A stretch of 64,000 nt of DNA from Firmicutes bacterium HGW-Firmicutes-14. GTDB taxonomy: Bacteria > Bacillota > Thermincolia > Thermincolales > UBA2595. Shown piece after piece: positions 50,745-59,067 of the stretch (positions within the stretch are counted from its first letter, which is position 1; each line of letters begins with the position of its first letter). The notes beneath the pieces are model-generated. The model saw only the letters and a program-made list of their open reading frames with translations. It ran no database searches and was not told the DNA's origin. The position numbers were made by a program, and so were the translations under genes. Location: positions 62,001 through 126,000 of the forward strand of contig PHAB01000009.1 of NCBI GenBank assembly GCA_002840275.1, in the 5' to 3' direction.

Positions 50745-51755
50745 TTACCGTTTTTCCAGGTGACCGGCAGCCTCTCTAAGCATTTCCCTTATAGGAAGGC
50801 CATAAGGACACCTGGTTTCACATTCACCGCAATCAGCACACTCAGAAGCCTTGACACGAAGCGGCTGATACCCTTCAACCGCCCATTCCTGAAGCCCGTA
50901 ACGGGTCCAGTAGCCGTCCAACAGGAAAACCAGGGGGATATCGATTCCCTGTGAACACGGAAGACAGTATTCACAACGGCGGCAGAGATTCCCTTCCAGT
51001 GCTGAAACCTCTTCCCTGAGGACCTCATTATCTTCTTCTGTCAGCAGCCTACCTTCTGTAGCCAGGATGTTTTCTTCCACCTGTTGGGGAGTGTCCATAC
51101 CGGGAATAACCGTGGCAAATCCCTTTTCCAGAATAAACTTCAGGGTCAGGACCTTATTCTTTAAAGCGCCCCCGGCAAAGGGTTTCATGGCTATGGTCCC
51201 TGCATCCATCTGGGAAGCCAGGGGAAGAAGTTCTTCAATCCCGGCTGTTTCAATGGGGTTAAAGGGAAACTGTACGGTTTCAAATTCCCCCGTCCTAACA
51301 GCCTTGACCAATACAGCGGGAATATGCCCGGTTATGCCTATGTGCCGGACCTTGCCAAGTTCCCGCGCTTCCTTAAGAGCAACAAGGGCGCCGTCCGGCG
51401 CCAGGACCTGCTCAAGGGATGATTCATCTTTTACGTTGTGTACCTGGTAAAGGTCTATATAATCAGTTTTCAGGTCCTGCAGGCTCCGTTCAATTTCTTT
51501 TTTCATGTCTTCCCTGTTCCTGGCCATTGACTTTGTAGCAATGATCAGCTTTTCCCTGTGCCGGACAAGTACTCTGCCTATCTTGGCTTCACTGTCCGAA
51601 TATGCCCTGGCAGTATCAATAAAGTTTATCCCGTAGGAAACCGCGGTCTCGATAACTGCGGAGGCTTGGCTTTCACTGACCCTCTGGATGGGAATACCCC
51701 CCATGCCGATAGCGGATACTATCATTTTCGTACGGCCCAGCCGGCGCATTTCCAT
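50745..51755 (-). CDS. Aldo/keto reductase with C-terminal 4Fe-4S domain
   Basis: 336 aa. AKR barrel with NFIDTARAYSDSEAKIG (catalytic Asp/Tyr, ~47), KLIIATKSMA (Lys), LYQVHNV (His) and NAD(P)-binding ATVIPGMDTPQQVEEN (~218). A C-terminal ferredoxin-like part has LCRRCEYCLPCSQGI (~262) and CADCGECETRCPYGLP (~310), enough for one or two clusters. Substrate unknown; common in strict anaerobes. ATG at 51755 has GGGGAGG upstream. Confidence 0.9.
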   Translation of the reverse strand: MEMRRLGRTKMIVSAIGMGGIPIQRVSESQASAVIETAVSYGINFIDTARAYSDSEAKIGRVLVRHREKLIIATKSMARNREDMKKEIERSLQDLKTDYIDLYQVHNVKDESSLEQVLAPDGALVALKEARELGKVRHIGITGHIPAVLVKAVRTGEFETVQFPFNPIETAGIEELLPLASQMDAGTIAMKPFAGGALKNKVLTLKFILEKGFATVIPGMDTPQQVEENILATEGRLLTEEDNEVLREEVSALEGNLCRRCEYCLPCSQGIDIPLVFLLDGYWTRYGLQEWAVEGYQPLRVKASECADCGECETRCPYGLPIREMLREAAGHLEKR

Positions 51756-51844
51756 ACAGAACACCTCCCCTTTAGTATACCCTTTTTATGTGTCTTTTCA
51801 ATATGTTCTTTTAATATTACCACATTGGTCTTTGACCGTCAAAA

Positions 51845-52184
51845 TTAACTGGTTCTGTCAATTAATTGCTTTAGATGGGCATATACTGCCAGCTGTTCCT
51901 GTATTGGCATCCGGTTCAGGCCGCTGGTGGAAGGGGCCACAAAATCACTGACTATCCCAAAAGCGGTTACTTCTTCCAGCATAATGATGCCCCTTCTCGG
52001 CCGACCTAAGGCCTGGATTATAACCAATAAATAGTATCTTCAGCCCAGAATTGATGATATCAGGCAGTGGTTTTTGCTCTTCCACCTTTTCCAACCTTTC
52101 CTTATTTATAGTGTCTAAATTTAGTTTCCCCGGAGAATAGGATACATATAGATTTTTGCCCAGGATAAAATAAGAATGAATCAT
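51845..52184 (-). pseudogene. Decayed Mug-type uracil-DNA glycosylase with internal deletion
   Basis: One frame (from 52184) gives ILFIGYNPGLRSAEKGHHYAG and SNRFW, the N-terminal half of Mug. The reading then shifts frame and resumes at VAPSTSGLNRMPIQEQLAVY, the C-terminal end. The middle ~80 residues, including strands 2-4, are missing, and the two pieces overlap out of frame around 51945-52027. GYNPG and APSTSGLNR keep the ancestral catalytic motifs. A sequencing artefact would need to remove ~240 bases, so true loss is more likely. Confidence 0.82.
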
Positions 52185-52205
52185 TATACTGGGAGGTAAT
52201 AAATA

Positions 52206-52394
52206 ATGAAAGAGAAACAGTCCAAAGAGATCTTCGAAGAAGTTAAGAAAAAAGCGACCCGGGGCAAAGCGCCTGCGGATGCCGGTATAGACGGGGAGGT
52301 TTACCAGTCGGCTCCATATACGCCCGCGGGCGACAGGGTAACCCCCTATGAAGCAGATGAAGACCTGGGTGAAAAGGGCAATATTCAGGAATAA
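52206..52394 (+). CDS. Small hydrophilic protein of unknown function
   Basis: 62 aa, charged, probably unstructured (MKEKQSKEIFEEVKKKATRG then a Gly/Pro/Asp-rich tail). GGGAGG 9 bases before the ATG and a terminator directly after support expression. No family recognised. Confidence 0.6.
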   Translation: MKEKQSKEIFEEVKKKATRGKAPADAGIDGEVYQSAPYTPAGDRVTPYEADEDLGEKGNIQE

Positions 52395-52425
52395 AACAGG
52401 CTTGCCATACCGGCAAGCCTGTTTT
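52393..52425. terminator. Bidirectional terminator
   Basis: AAAACAGGCTTGCC-ATACC-GGCAAGCCTGTTTT, serving the small plus gene and the convergent thioesterase gene. Confidence 0.9.
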
Positions 52426-52430
52426 GTTTG

Positions 52431-52859
52431 TTATTCAACTGAACTTGTAATCAGTTTCCATAATTCGAGATCGCTCTTAGTGATGTTTACCGGTCTCCCC
52501 GAACTGTTGACAAATGCATGGGTAGTACTGCCATAAGCCAAAATCCTGCCTTCTTCAGATATCAGCTGATAACCGAAAACAATCCTCACCGGGGTAAGTT
52601 TCGTAATAACCGTCCTGATTGTCACCAGGTCGTCATACCGGGCGGAACTTTTGTACTTACATTCAGCCTCTGCTACCGGAAGCATGATTCCCCTTGCTTC
52701 AAACATTGTATATGGAAGTCCCATGCTGCGGAAAAGCTCGGTCCTCCCCACCTCAAACCAAGTAAAGTGGTTTCCGTAATAAACAAATCCCATCTGGTCG
52801 GTTTCTTCATATCTGACCCGTATTTGTGTACTGTTCTCAACACTGAATTCACTGTCCAT
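52431..52859 (-). CDS. YbgC/FadM-type acyl-CoA thioesterase
   Basis: 142 aa hot-dog fold. VRYEETDQMGFVYYGNHFTW (~15-34) contains the catalytic Asp of this subfamily and the conserved Asn-His. It cleaves acyl-CoA or acyl-ACP thioesters; chain length unknown. AGGGGTGG is upstream. It follows the patatin gene, which suggests a lipid-turnover pair. Confidence 0.9.
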   Translation of the reverse strand: MDSEFSVENSTQIRVRYEETDQMGFVYYGNHFTWFEVGRTELFRSMGLPYTMFEARGIMLPVAEAECKYKSSARYDDLVTIRTVITKLTPVRIVFGYQLISEEGRILAYGSTTHAFVNSSGRPVNITKSDLELWKLITSSVE

Positions 52860-52883
52860 CGTGAACCACCCCTTTGTACGATA

Positions 52884-53858
52884 TCAAACACCATATTTAC
52901 GCAGGTACGTCCGGTAATCCCATTTACCGAAGAATTCTTCTGCGGCCGTTACACCTGATTGAAAAAGTTCCTCGGCTTTTTTACGGGAGATGTTAAAGTC
53001 TGTTGCTCTCACATCCAGGGTAGGGATAACTACCGTCCGCTGAAAGTTCTTTTCTTCCACATACCTGATATCATGGGCCTCCATCATGGTACCCAGCACC
53101 GCTGATAACAGAGAAACAGGTCCCTTTATATCATGCCCCCTGTCCTCATTTGGGGCCATCAATTTAAATCCAAAGGTTGGTACTTTCCCGCCCATCTGGC
53201 ATTGGTCGAACAGCCAGACCGGGTAATTGCTCAGCACACCTCCGTCAATTATATAGCTGGTCCTCTCATTATTATCATTGTCAATATATTGCAGCTTCAC
53301 CGGTTCAAAAAATACCGGTATACTTATACTCATTCGTACCGCCCGGGCAATGTCAAGATAATCCGGGTCAATACCGTACCGTTCGATGTCCTGGGGCAGG
53401 ACAAGCATCCTTCCGCTGGAAATGTCAGAAGCGATCAACCTGAGCCTATACCTTTCATCCGGGGACCTGGTATTTTTACGAACCACCAGGTCCCCAAAAC
53501 GCTGTACACCTTTGTCCTTCAACCTGTCTCTGATCCAATTCTCAATATAGTCACCCTTGTACAGCCCCAGGTGAAACCTCATCCTCCAAAAAGGTCCCAG
53601 GATGGGCAGGTTCCCTAAACAGGTAGTATCTTCGAAGAGGGAGTATTTGATATTAAAAACCAGGTCGGCTATTTCCCCGGAGCTGTAACCTGCTGCCACC
53701 AGGGATGCAATAATTGCTCCGGCCGAAGTTCCGGCCACATATGCCCAGTCATAGTGTTCTTCAGCTACAGTCAGGGCTCCTGCAATTCCAATACCTTTGA
53801 CTCCCCCGCCTTCAAATACGGCATTGGCGATTTTTTTTAATTTTTGTCCTTTAATCAT
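52884..53858 (-). CDS. Patatin-like phospholipase
   Basis: 324 aa. FEGGGVKGIGIAGAL (oxyanion, ~16), nucleophile AGTSAGAIIASLV (Ser ~45) and IIDGGVLSNYPVWLF (catalytic Asp ~205) make the Ser-Asp dyad. No signal peptide, so it acts inside the cell or at the membrane face, releasing fatty acids from lipids. GGTGG precedes the ATG. It lies 25 bases upstream of the thioesterase gene. Confidence 0.92.
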   Translation of the reverse strand: MIKGQKLKKIANAVFEGGGVKGIGIAGALTVAEEHYDWAYVAGTSAGAIIASLVAAGYSSGEIADLVFNIKYSLFEDTTCLGNLPILGPFWRMRFHLGLYKGDYIENWIRDRLKDKGVQRFGDLVVRKNTRSPDERYRLRLIASDISSGRMLVLPQDIERYGIDPDYLDIARAVRMSISIPVFFEPVKLQYIDNDNNERTSYIIDGGVLSNYPVWLFDQCQMGGKVPTFGFKLMAPNEDRGHDIKGPVSLLSAVLGTMMEAHDIRYVEEKNFQRTVVIPTLDVRATDFNISRKKAEELFQSGVTAAEEFFGKWDYRTYLRKYGV

Positions 53859-53941
53859 AAATTCACCACCCGGAATATACTATTCTCCCGGTGGCAGTCA
53901 TTGACACTCTTCTAAGCCATTTGCTCAGCCGGCTTTGAGGT

Positions 53942-54778
53942 TCAAAATGTCCTGAGTTCAGTCAAAACAAGCCTTATATTCTCAACATGCATTTTAAGCA
54001 TAGCACCTCCGATGGGTTCGTTTCTAAACTTAATGCCTTTTAGGACATCTGTTATTTCCCGCTCCTGAAGACCCTGGACGAACAGGTCCTGGGCCTTTTC
54101 CACCAGTTCGGACAGATATTCCCTGTCACTCCTGATCCGTTCAGTAATTTCCGGACCTTCAGCAATATCGCCGTGTCCCGGCACGACATAACGGATGCCG
54201 TATTCTTCCACCAGCTTCAGGGCCATATCAAGAGATCTCAGATAGGCCGCTGTATTAAAATAGACAAAAGGAAACTCCAGGTCCGATATGTAATCCCCGG
54301 CAAACATTACCTTTTTCTCCCTGCTGATAATAAAAATACTGTCTGCGGTATGGCCGGGGGCGTGTACCAGGACCAGTTCATCTCCTTTCAGGGGAATCCT
54401 GTATTCATTTTCAAAGGTTATATCAATTTCAGGAAAAACAAAGGGAATCCTGCGGTTAATATAATAAGTCTGGTCGATTTCTCTCAACTGATACAACTGT
54501 GCCTCACTGTCACAATAGAGGAATTCCTCCTGCCCGATAAGCCTGGCGCCTTTGAAATACTGGTATCCCACAATATGGTCAAAATCAGAATGAGTGAATA
54601 TGACATACTTATTAAAACTTTTCCTCCGGCTGGCAAAATCTGCAATCACCTGGATTTCCACCGGAAAATAACACGGGTCAATGATTATATTAGCAGCTTC
54701 ATTGAGGATCACCGGACTGTTTATCTGCCATATTGAACTTTGATAAATATAGATATCCCGGGTCAGTTGAAAGGGCAA
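53942..54778 (-). CDS. Metallo-beta-lactamase-fold hydrolase
   Basis: 278 aa. Metal motif THSDFDHIVGYQYF (H-x-D-x-D-H, ~80), HAPGHTADSIF (~150), AGDYISDLEFP and VPGHGDIAEG complete a binuclear zinc site. Group includes glyoxalase II-like and quorum-quenching enzymes; substrate unknown. The start is uncertain: TTG at 54778 has GGCGGTGA nearby, while the frame stays open to ATG at 54844. Confidence 0.82.
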   Translation of the reverse strand: MPFQLTRDIYIYQSSIWQINSPVILNEAANIIIDPCYFPVEIQVIADFASRRKSFNKYVIFTHSDFDHIVGYQYFKGARLIGQEEFLYCDSEAQLYQLREIDQTYYINRRIPFVFPEIDITFENEYRIPLKGDELVLVHAPGHTADSIFIISREKKVMFAGDYISDLEFPFVYFNTAAYLRSLDMALKLVEEYGIRYVVPGHGDIAEGPEITERIRSDREYLSELVEKAQDLFVQGLQEREITDVLKGIKFRNEPIGGAMLKMHVENIRLVLTELRTF

Positions 54779-54849
54779 TGTTATCACCGCCTTTGTTGTA
54801 GGTAACCAAAAAAAGGGAAGGTTTGCCGAAAGCAAACCACCCATAACTA

Positions 54850-55017
54850 TTAACTCAAAGTATCATCTTCTTCCTCTTCATCCCTCTCTGTCATATTATC
54901 CCCTTCAACTGTTGCTGAAGTGATAATATAGGGGTCCAGTTCAGCCCGGCCGCTTAACTCCTGGTTCAGCCTGTAAAGATATGACCCGTTGTACTGTTTC
55001 TCTCTGTCCTTTTCCAT
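54850..55017 (-). CDS. Small acidic protein (55 aa)
   Basis: Reads MEKDREKQYNGSYLYRLNQE and ends with an Asp/Glu-rich tail (TERDEEEEDDTLS). AAGGAG lies 13 bases before the ATG, a long spacing. It sits between two same-strand genes. No family recognised; coding status is moderate. Confidence 0.5.
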   Translation of the reverse strand: MEKDREKQYNGSYLYRLNQELSGRAELDPYIITSATVEGDNMTERDEEEEDDTLS

Positions 55018-55089
55018 CTCTTTGTTCAGGCTCCTTTTCGTTTTTTCCTATGTTATACACCGGAGGCCTTAATTATTCCTATAATGAAT

Positions 55090-55311
55090 TCAATCATCAC
55101 TTAGGACAGCCGAACCGGCTACAGTAATAGCTGCCGTACCACATAGGGGTACAGCCATAAGCGCCGCAGAAGCCAGGATTCTTGCCGGCTTTGCAGGCCC
55201 TTCGGCGGTTATTTCCCTGATCAACACCCAGACAACCGGTAAGACTAAAAGGACGTTAATTAACATCATGATTTGTTTAAACTGTTTATGGATCGATTTT
55301 TTCTGTTTCAA
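55090..55311 (-). CDS. Small membrane protein (73 aa)
   Basis: TTG start at 55311 with AGGAGG 7 bases upstream. Basic N-terminus (KQKKSIHKQFKQI), two hydrophobic helices (INVLLVLPVVWVLI; ILASAALMAVPLCGTAAITV). It overlaps the previous gene by 26 bases. Unknown function. Confidence 0.6.
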   Translation of the reverse strand: MKQKKSIHKQFKQIMMLINVLLVLPVVWVLIREITAEGPAKPARILASAALMAVPLCGTAAITVAGSAVLSDD

Positions 55312-55666
55312 CCAAGCGCCTCCTGTCTTCAGTATCGTCTCGGGATTCCTTGAAACCATATTGGTCCCCGGCATATTCAGAATCAACATGGCGCCACTTA
55401 TTTCCGTATAGGTTCATTTGTTCTTCCCAGAGGCTGCTGCAGCAGGGGCACTTCAATAATACCCTGTTATCCGGACGGTTCATGGCCAGAGCCTTGAACC
55501 TTTCTCTGGATGTGCCACAGGAACAGGTGTGTGTCCCCCAATCTCCGGAGGAACCCAGGGGCTGTATTTTGGGTGAATTTCTTCTGATTGATTTCTTAAG
55601 GCTGTAATTTATAATGACCAAAAGCCAAATGAAAGCTAAAATTAAAAAAAATATCACTTTAACCAT
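55286..55666 (-). CDS. Membrane-anchored cysteine-rich small protein
   Basis: 126 aa. N-terminal helix (VIFFLILAFIWLLVIINYSL) anchors a soluble domain with CSCG (~55) and CPCC (~80), which could form a zinc ribbon. ATG at 55666 has AGGGTG upstream. No family recognised; possibly part of the downstream set of small membrane proteins. Confidence 0.65.
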   Translation of the reverse strand: MVKVIFFLILAFIWLLVIINYSLKKSIRRNSPKIQPLGSSGDWGTHTCSCGTSRERFKALAMNRPDNRVLLKCPCCSSLWEEQMNLYGNKWRHVDSEYAGDQYGFKESRDDTEDRRRLVETEKIDP

Positions 55667-55688
55667 AATATCACCCTGTTCTATGATG

Positions 55689-56123
55689 CTATTCTCCGGG
55701 CTTCCTCTCTTCACTGGCATAGACCGTCCCGTCCGCCTTCCCATCATCCAGTGATGTCCCGGGGACAGTCTTTTCCTGACCGTGGGAGACCAGTATTACC
55801 CCTGCAACAATTACCAGCACACCAAGCCATCTGGTCAATGGGATATTTTCCCTGAAAATCAGCCAGGCAGCTATCACCCCCAACACGTAGGCACTACTTT
55901 GCAAAGGATAGGCAAAACTCAGGTCAGCCCGGGTCAGGACAGCAAACCAAACGACCGTTGCCACAACATAAAGGGCAAGGCCGGCCAGAATCAGCGGGGA
56001 CATCAGCACTCTGACCAGGTTATCCCAGGAAAAGCCGCCAATCCTGTTAAGGCCCATTTTCCAAAGAATCTGACCCGCAGTCAGCAAAACAACATTAAAA
56101 AGAATCAGAGGCATTATTTTCAA
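55689..56123 (-). CDS. EamA/SMR-type four-helix transporter subunit
   Basis: 144 aa with four membrane helices (MPLILFNVVLLTAGQILWKM; LALYVVATVVWFAVL; YPLQSSAYVLGVIAAWLIF; WLGVLVIVAGVILVS). Half-size DMT proteins like ArnE/F or undecaprenyl-sugar flippases; with the GT2 and DUF2304 neighbours it probably flips a lipid-linked sugar. TTG at 56123 has GGGGG upstream. It overlaps the DUF2304 gene. Confidence 0.82.
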   Translation of the reverse strand: MKIMPLILFNVVLLTAGQILWKMGLNRIGGFSWDNLVRVLMSPLILAGLALYVVATVVWFAVLTRADLSFAYPLQSSAYVLGVIAAWLIFRENIPLTRWLGVLVIVAGVILVSHGQEKTVPGTSLDDGKADGTVYASEERKPGE

Positions 56124-56490
56124 GAGTGTTCCCCCCATTAACCATCTCATTGAGGTCATCGATTTTTTTATTCAGAATACCTATTTCCTGGGCAAGCTTT
56201 ACATTTTGGGTGTGCAGGCCCGATATTATTACCGAATAATGAAGAATCAGGGCAAAACAGAACAGGATACCAACTATGAACAGGAGTGAAGGGGCATAGA
56301 AAATACCCAATCGTTCTGCCACACCTTCCAGCAAGTCTGTCCATAATGTCAGGACTATCATAAAAATGCTGACGAAAAGCCACAGCAATGAATACTGTTC
56401 CTTGAGCCTCCTGCTGCGGACAAACTCCAGAACTACCACCAGGAAACCCAGGCTGAACATGGCAGAAAAAAAGAAAATATCTGTTTTCAT
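56095..56490 (-). CDS. DUF2304 membrane protein
   Basis: 131 aa with three helices (FFFSAMFSLGFLVVVLEFV; SLLWLFVSIFMIVLTLWTDL; PSLLFIVGILFCFALILHYS) and a coiled tail (LAQEIGILNKKIDDLNEM). Members accompany GT2 glycosyltransferases. ATG overlaps the GT2 stop (ATGA). Confidence 0.88.
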   Translation of the reverse strand: MKTDIFFFSAMFSLGFLVVVLEFVRSRRLKEQYSLLWLFVSIFMIVLTLWTDLLEGVAERLGIFYAPSLLFIVGILFCFALILHYSVIISGLHTQNVKLAQEIGILNKKIDDLNEMVNGGNTLENNASDSF

Positions 56491-57227
56491 TTTAATGCCT
56501 CCTTATTGTGGACCCTGATCAAATTCATGAAAACAGCTAACAATACCTTTATCATGTAGTAAACCGACCTCAGGGCTGTTATAGACGACTTTCCGTGTTC
56601 CCTCTGGGACATTGTGACCGGCACTTCCCTGATAGTAAACCCCAGTTTTTTCAACAGCACCAGGGCTTCCACCTCGGGATAATCAGTGGGATAGTTGTCG
56701 GCGAAATACCTGATCACCCTTTTACTCACTGCCCGGTACCCGCTGGTGGTATCTTTTACGACCTGCCTGTTGATAAGGGATACAACCTTGGAAAAGATTA
56801 TTATCCCGATTTTGCGGGCCATGGGGGCCTTATAGCCGGTAAATTCCACAAATCTGGACCCCACTACCATGTCGGCTTCCCCTTCCAGCACGGGGCCGAT
56901 TACCTTAAACAGGTCCCCGGGGTTGTGCTGTCCGTCAGCATCAACCTGTACAGCCACATCATAATCGTATTTGGAGGCGTAAAGATAACCGGTCTGGACC
57001 GCTCCGCCTATGCCCAGGTTAAAAGGCAGATCTATTACGGATGCTCCCGCTTTCCTGGCCACAGAAGAAGTCCTGTCCTTTGACCCGTCATTCACCACCA
57101 GGACATCTATCCCGGGATATTCCAGGATGCTGGCAATTACTCCGGGCAGACTGTGTTCTTCATTATAGGCGGGAATTATTACAAGAACCTGTTTGTGTTT
57201 GGGCTTTTTGGGATACTGGCAGTCCAT
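56487..57227 (-). CDS. GT2 glycosyltransferase, dolichyl-phosphate-mannose-synthase-like
   Basis: 246 aa. VLVIIPAYNEEHSLPGVIAS (~15), VLVVNDGSKDRTSSVARKAG (~47) and VAVQVDADGQHNPGDLFKVI (DxD-type, ~90) are intact, then DTTSGYRAVSKRVI. It transfers a sugar to polyprenyl phosphate. Start at 57227 has GAGAGG 7 bases upstream. First gene of GT2-DUF2304-EamA. Confidence 0.92.
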   Translation of the reverse strand: MDCQYPKKPKHKQVLVIIPAYNEEHSLPGVIASILEYPGIDVLVVNDGSKDRTSSVARKAGASVIDLPFNLGIGGAVQTGYLYASKYDYDVAVQVDADGQHNPGDLFKVIGPVLEGEADMVVGSRFVEFTGYKAPMARKIGIIIFSKVVSLINRQVVKDTTSGYRAVSKRVIRYFADNYPTDYPEVEALVLLKKLGFTIREVPVTMSQREHGKSSITALRSVYYMIKVLLAVFMNLIRVHNKEALK

Positions 57228-57344
57228 TTTCATTCCTCTCAATCTGAGCCTGAAGGAGCTGTTCCGGACAGCTTGGCCGGAAATCTATACCTATTATACA
57301 ATACATTTCCCAAACAAGCCACATTCTAACAAAACCGGGCACAT

Positions 57345-57385
57345 AAAACCGGGTACGGATGCCCCTTTCCAGGACAACCGTACCC
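57345..57385 (-). terminator. Terminator after hrb
   Basis: Minus strand GGGTACGG, 19-base loop, CCGTACCC, then GGTTTTATG. Confidence 0.6.
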
Positions 57386-57432
57386 TTGTAAATACTTTTA
57401 TACACCTTATTTATCAGACTTTGTTTAGGTTC

Positions 57433-58149
57433 CTATTTTGTCTTCCTGAAATAAGTATAAGTCATCGGTTCCGTATCTTTAATAACAGCCCCTTCAACAA
57501 CCTCAGCCACAAAAAGAGTGTGGGTCCCAACATCAACGGTCTGGTCACGGAGAATACGTCCCTCAATAAAAGCAATACCCCCTGTGACAAGGGGCACCCC
57601 TGTGGCCCCCCTGACATATTCAAGGCCGGCGAACTTATCCTTGTCTCTGCCTGAACTGTAACCAAATCTTCTCACCAGGTCGTGACCGTCTTCTCCCAGT
57701 ATCGTAATACCCACAACACCGCTTTCGGTGATGAATTCGTGGGTTAGGTTGGCCTTGTTTATGCCCAGGGCTATCCGCATAGGATCGCTGGTCACCTGGA
57801 AAACCGTGTTTGCCGCCTGGCCGTTTACCCGGTCACCCTTAACAGATGTGACCACGAACAGGCCGTAAGATATCTTAAATAATGCAGACTGCATAGCCTT
57901 GGGGTCATTTTTACCCATCTCTGCTACCGGCCGGTCTGCCCCTGCGGCTGCTGGCTGCCCGCCAGTATTACCGGCTTCAGATTCGTCACCGTTCACAGGT
58001 TCAAACAGATCCTTCCCCACTCCACATACCGGACAAACCCATGTTTCAGAGACATCTTCAAAGGCAGTCCCGCCAGGGACACCGTTATCGGGATCACCCG
58101 CAGCCGGGTCATATACGTAACCACATACAGAACAGCGCCATTTCTTCAC
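57433..58149 (-). CDS. hrb: Rubredoxin-flavin reductase fusion (high-molecular-weight rubredoxin)
   Basis: 238 aa. N-terminal rubredoxin [20 protein letters not shown] ... [13 protein letters not shown] (~5-48, four iron-binding Cys), a Gly/Ala linker (~60-75), then an FMN-binding flavin reductase domain ([41 protein letters not shown]). It passes electrons from NAD(P)H-dependent enzymes to O2- or NO-reducing flavodiiron proteins. In Moorella Hrb the rubredoxin is C-terminal, so domain order is reversed here. GTG start. A palindrome lies upstream. Confidence 0.88.
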   Translation of the reverse strand: MKKWRCSVCGYVYDPAAGDPDNGVPGGTAFEDVSETWVCPVCGVGKDLFEPVNGDESEAGNTGGQPAAAGADRPVAEMGKNDPKAMQSALFKISYGLFVVTSVKGDRVNGQAANTVFQVTSDPMRIALGINKANLTHEFITESGVVGITILGEDGHDLVRRFGYSSGRDKDKFAGLEYVRGATGVPLVTGGIAFIEGRILRDQTVDVGTHTLFVAEVVEGAVIKDTEPMTYTYFRKTK

Positions 58150-58199
58150 AGTTTAATCCCCCTTGATAACTATAATGTTTTAATGATACCAGTTGTTAG

Positions 58200-58225
58200 T
58201 TAATAATTTCTTGCGCAATTATTAA
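58200..58225. promoter_or_regulatory. Operator-like palindrome upstream of hrb
   Basis: TTAATAATT-TCTTGCGC-AATTATTAA, a perfect 9-bp inverted repeat 51 bases before hrb. AT-rich and similar in style to Fur/PerR or FNR-type sites; the binding protein is not known. Confidence 0.45.
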
Positions 58226-58344
58226 CATTTCATTAATATTAGAAGTTCGTTTTTTACCTGATTATGTTCACCTTCATCATTTCCTGTTTTGACCCAATTT
58301 ATTAAAGCCATAGTATGCGGATTTGCATGTTTTCCTTTATCTGT

Positions 58345-59067
58345 TCAGGGGGTTTGTTTTATGGTTTCCTCCCCAGATTCAAATTTATAGCCTACCCCCC
58401 AAAACGTTTTGATATATTCAGGCTTATTGGGGTTTCTCTCAATTTTTTCCCTCAACCGCCGGATATGTACCGTCAGGGTGTTTTCATCCCCGTAAAAATC
58501 CGGTTCCCAGAGCGCTTCCAGGAGCTGCTGCCTGGTAAAGACACGGGGGGAATTAACTGCCAGGTACCATAACAGATTAAATTCCTTAGCAGTCAGCTCA
58601 ACCTGGTTCCCATCTCTTTTCACAGTGCGGTCCTTAAGGTTCACTTCGAGGCCCCGGCAGGTTATCAGTTCACGTTTCCCGTCAGGGCCAGCCGGCTGCC
58701 TGTAACGGCGCAGCACGGCTTTAACCCTCATTACCAGTTCCGTGGGGCTGAAGGGTTTGGTCTGGTAGTCATCCGCTCCCAGGGTAAAGCCCACTACTTT
58801 GTCTACTTCCTCCCCGCGGGCAGAAAGGATTATTACCGGGATATCCTTAACGCTTTTTATCTTTTTACATACCTCAAAACCTTCAATTTTCGGCAGCATA
58901 AGGTCGAGAATCAATAGGTCAGGGTTAACCTTTTCCGTCATATCCAGGGCCTGTTCCCCATCGGTGGCCATATATACCGTGTATCCCTCCTGGCGGAGCG
59001 AATGTTCCACTATCTTTATTATCTTGGGATCATCATCCACAATCAGGACCTTTTTCTCTGTCATCAT
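58345..59067 (-). CDS. OmpR-family response regulator
   Basis: 240 aa. Receiver with KVLIVDDDPKIIKIV (~5), phosphorylated Asp in LLILDLMLPK (~55) and Lys in TKPFSPTELVMRV (~105); C-terminal winged helix with KEFNLLWYLAVNSPRVFTRQ and TVHIRRLREKIERNP. It overlaps the kinase gene by 4 bases (ATGA). Target genes unknown. Confidence 0.94.
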   Translation of the reverse strand: MMTEKKVLIVDDDPKIIKIVEHSLRQEGYTVYMATDGEQALDMTEKVNPDLLILDLMLPKIEGFEVCKKIKSVKDIPVIILSARGEEVDKVVGFTLGADDYQTKPFSPTELVMRVKAVLRRYRQPAGPDGKRELITCRGLEVNLKDRTVKRDGNQVELTAKEFNLLWYLAVNSPRVFTRQQLLEALWEPDFYGDENTLTVHIRRLREKIERNPNKPEYIKTFWGVGYKFESGEETIKQTP

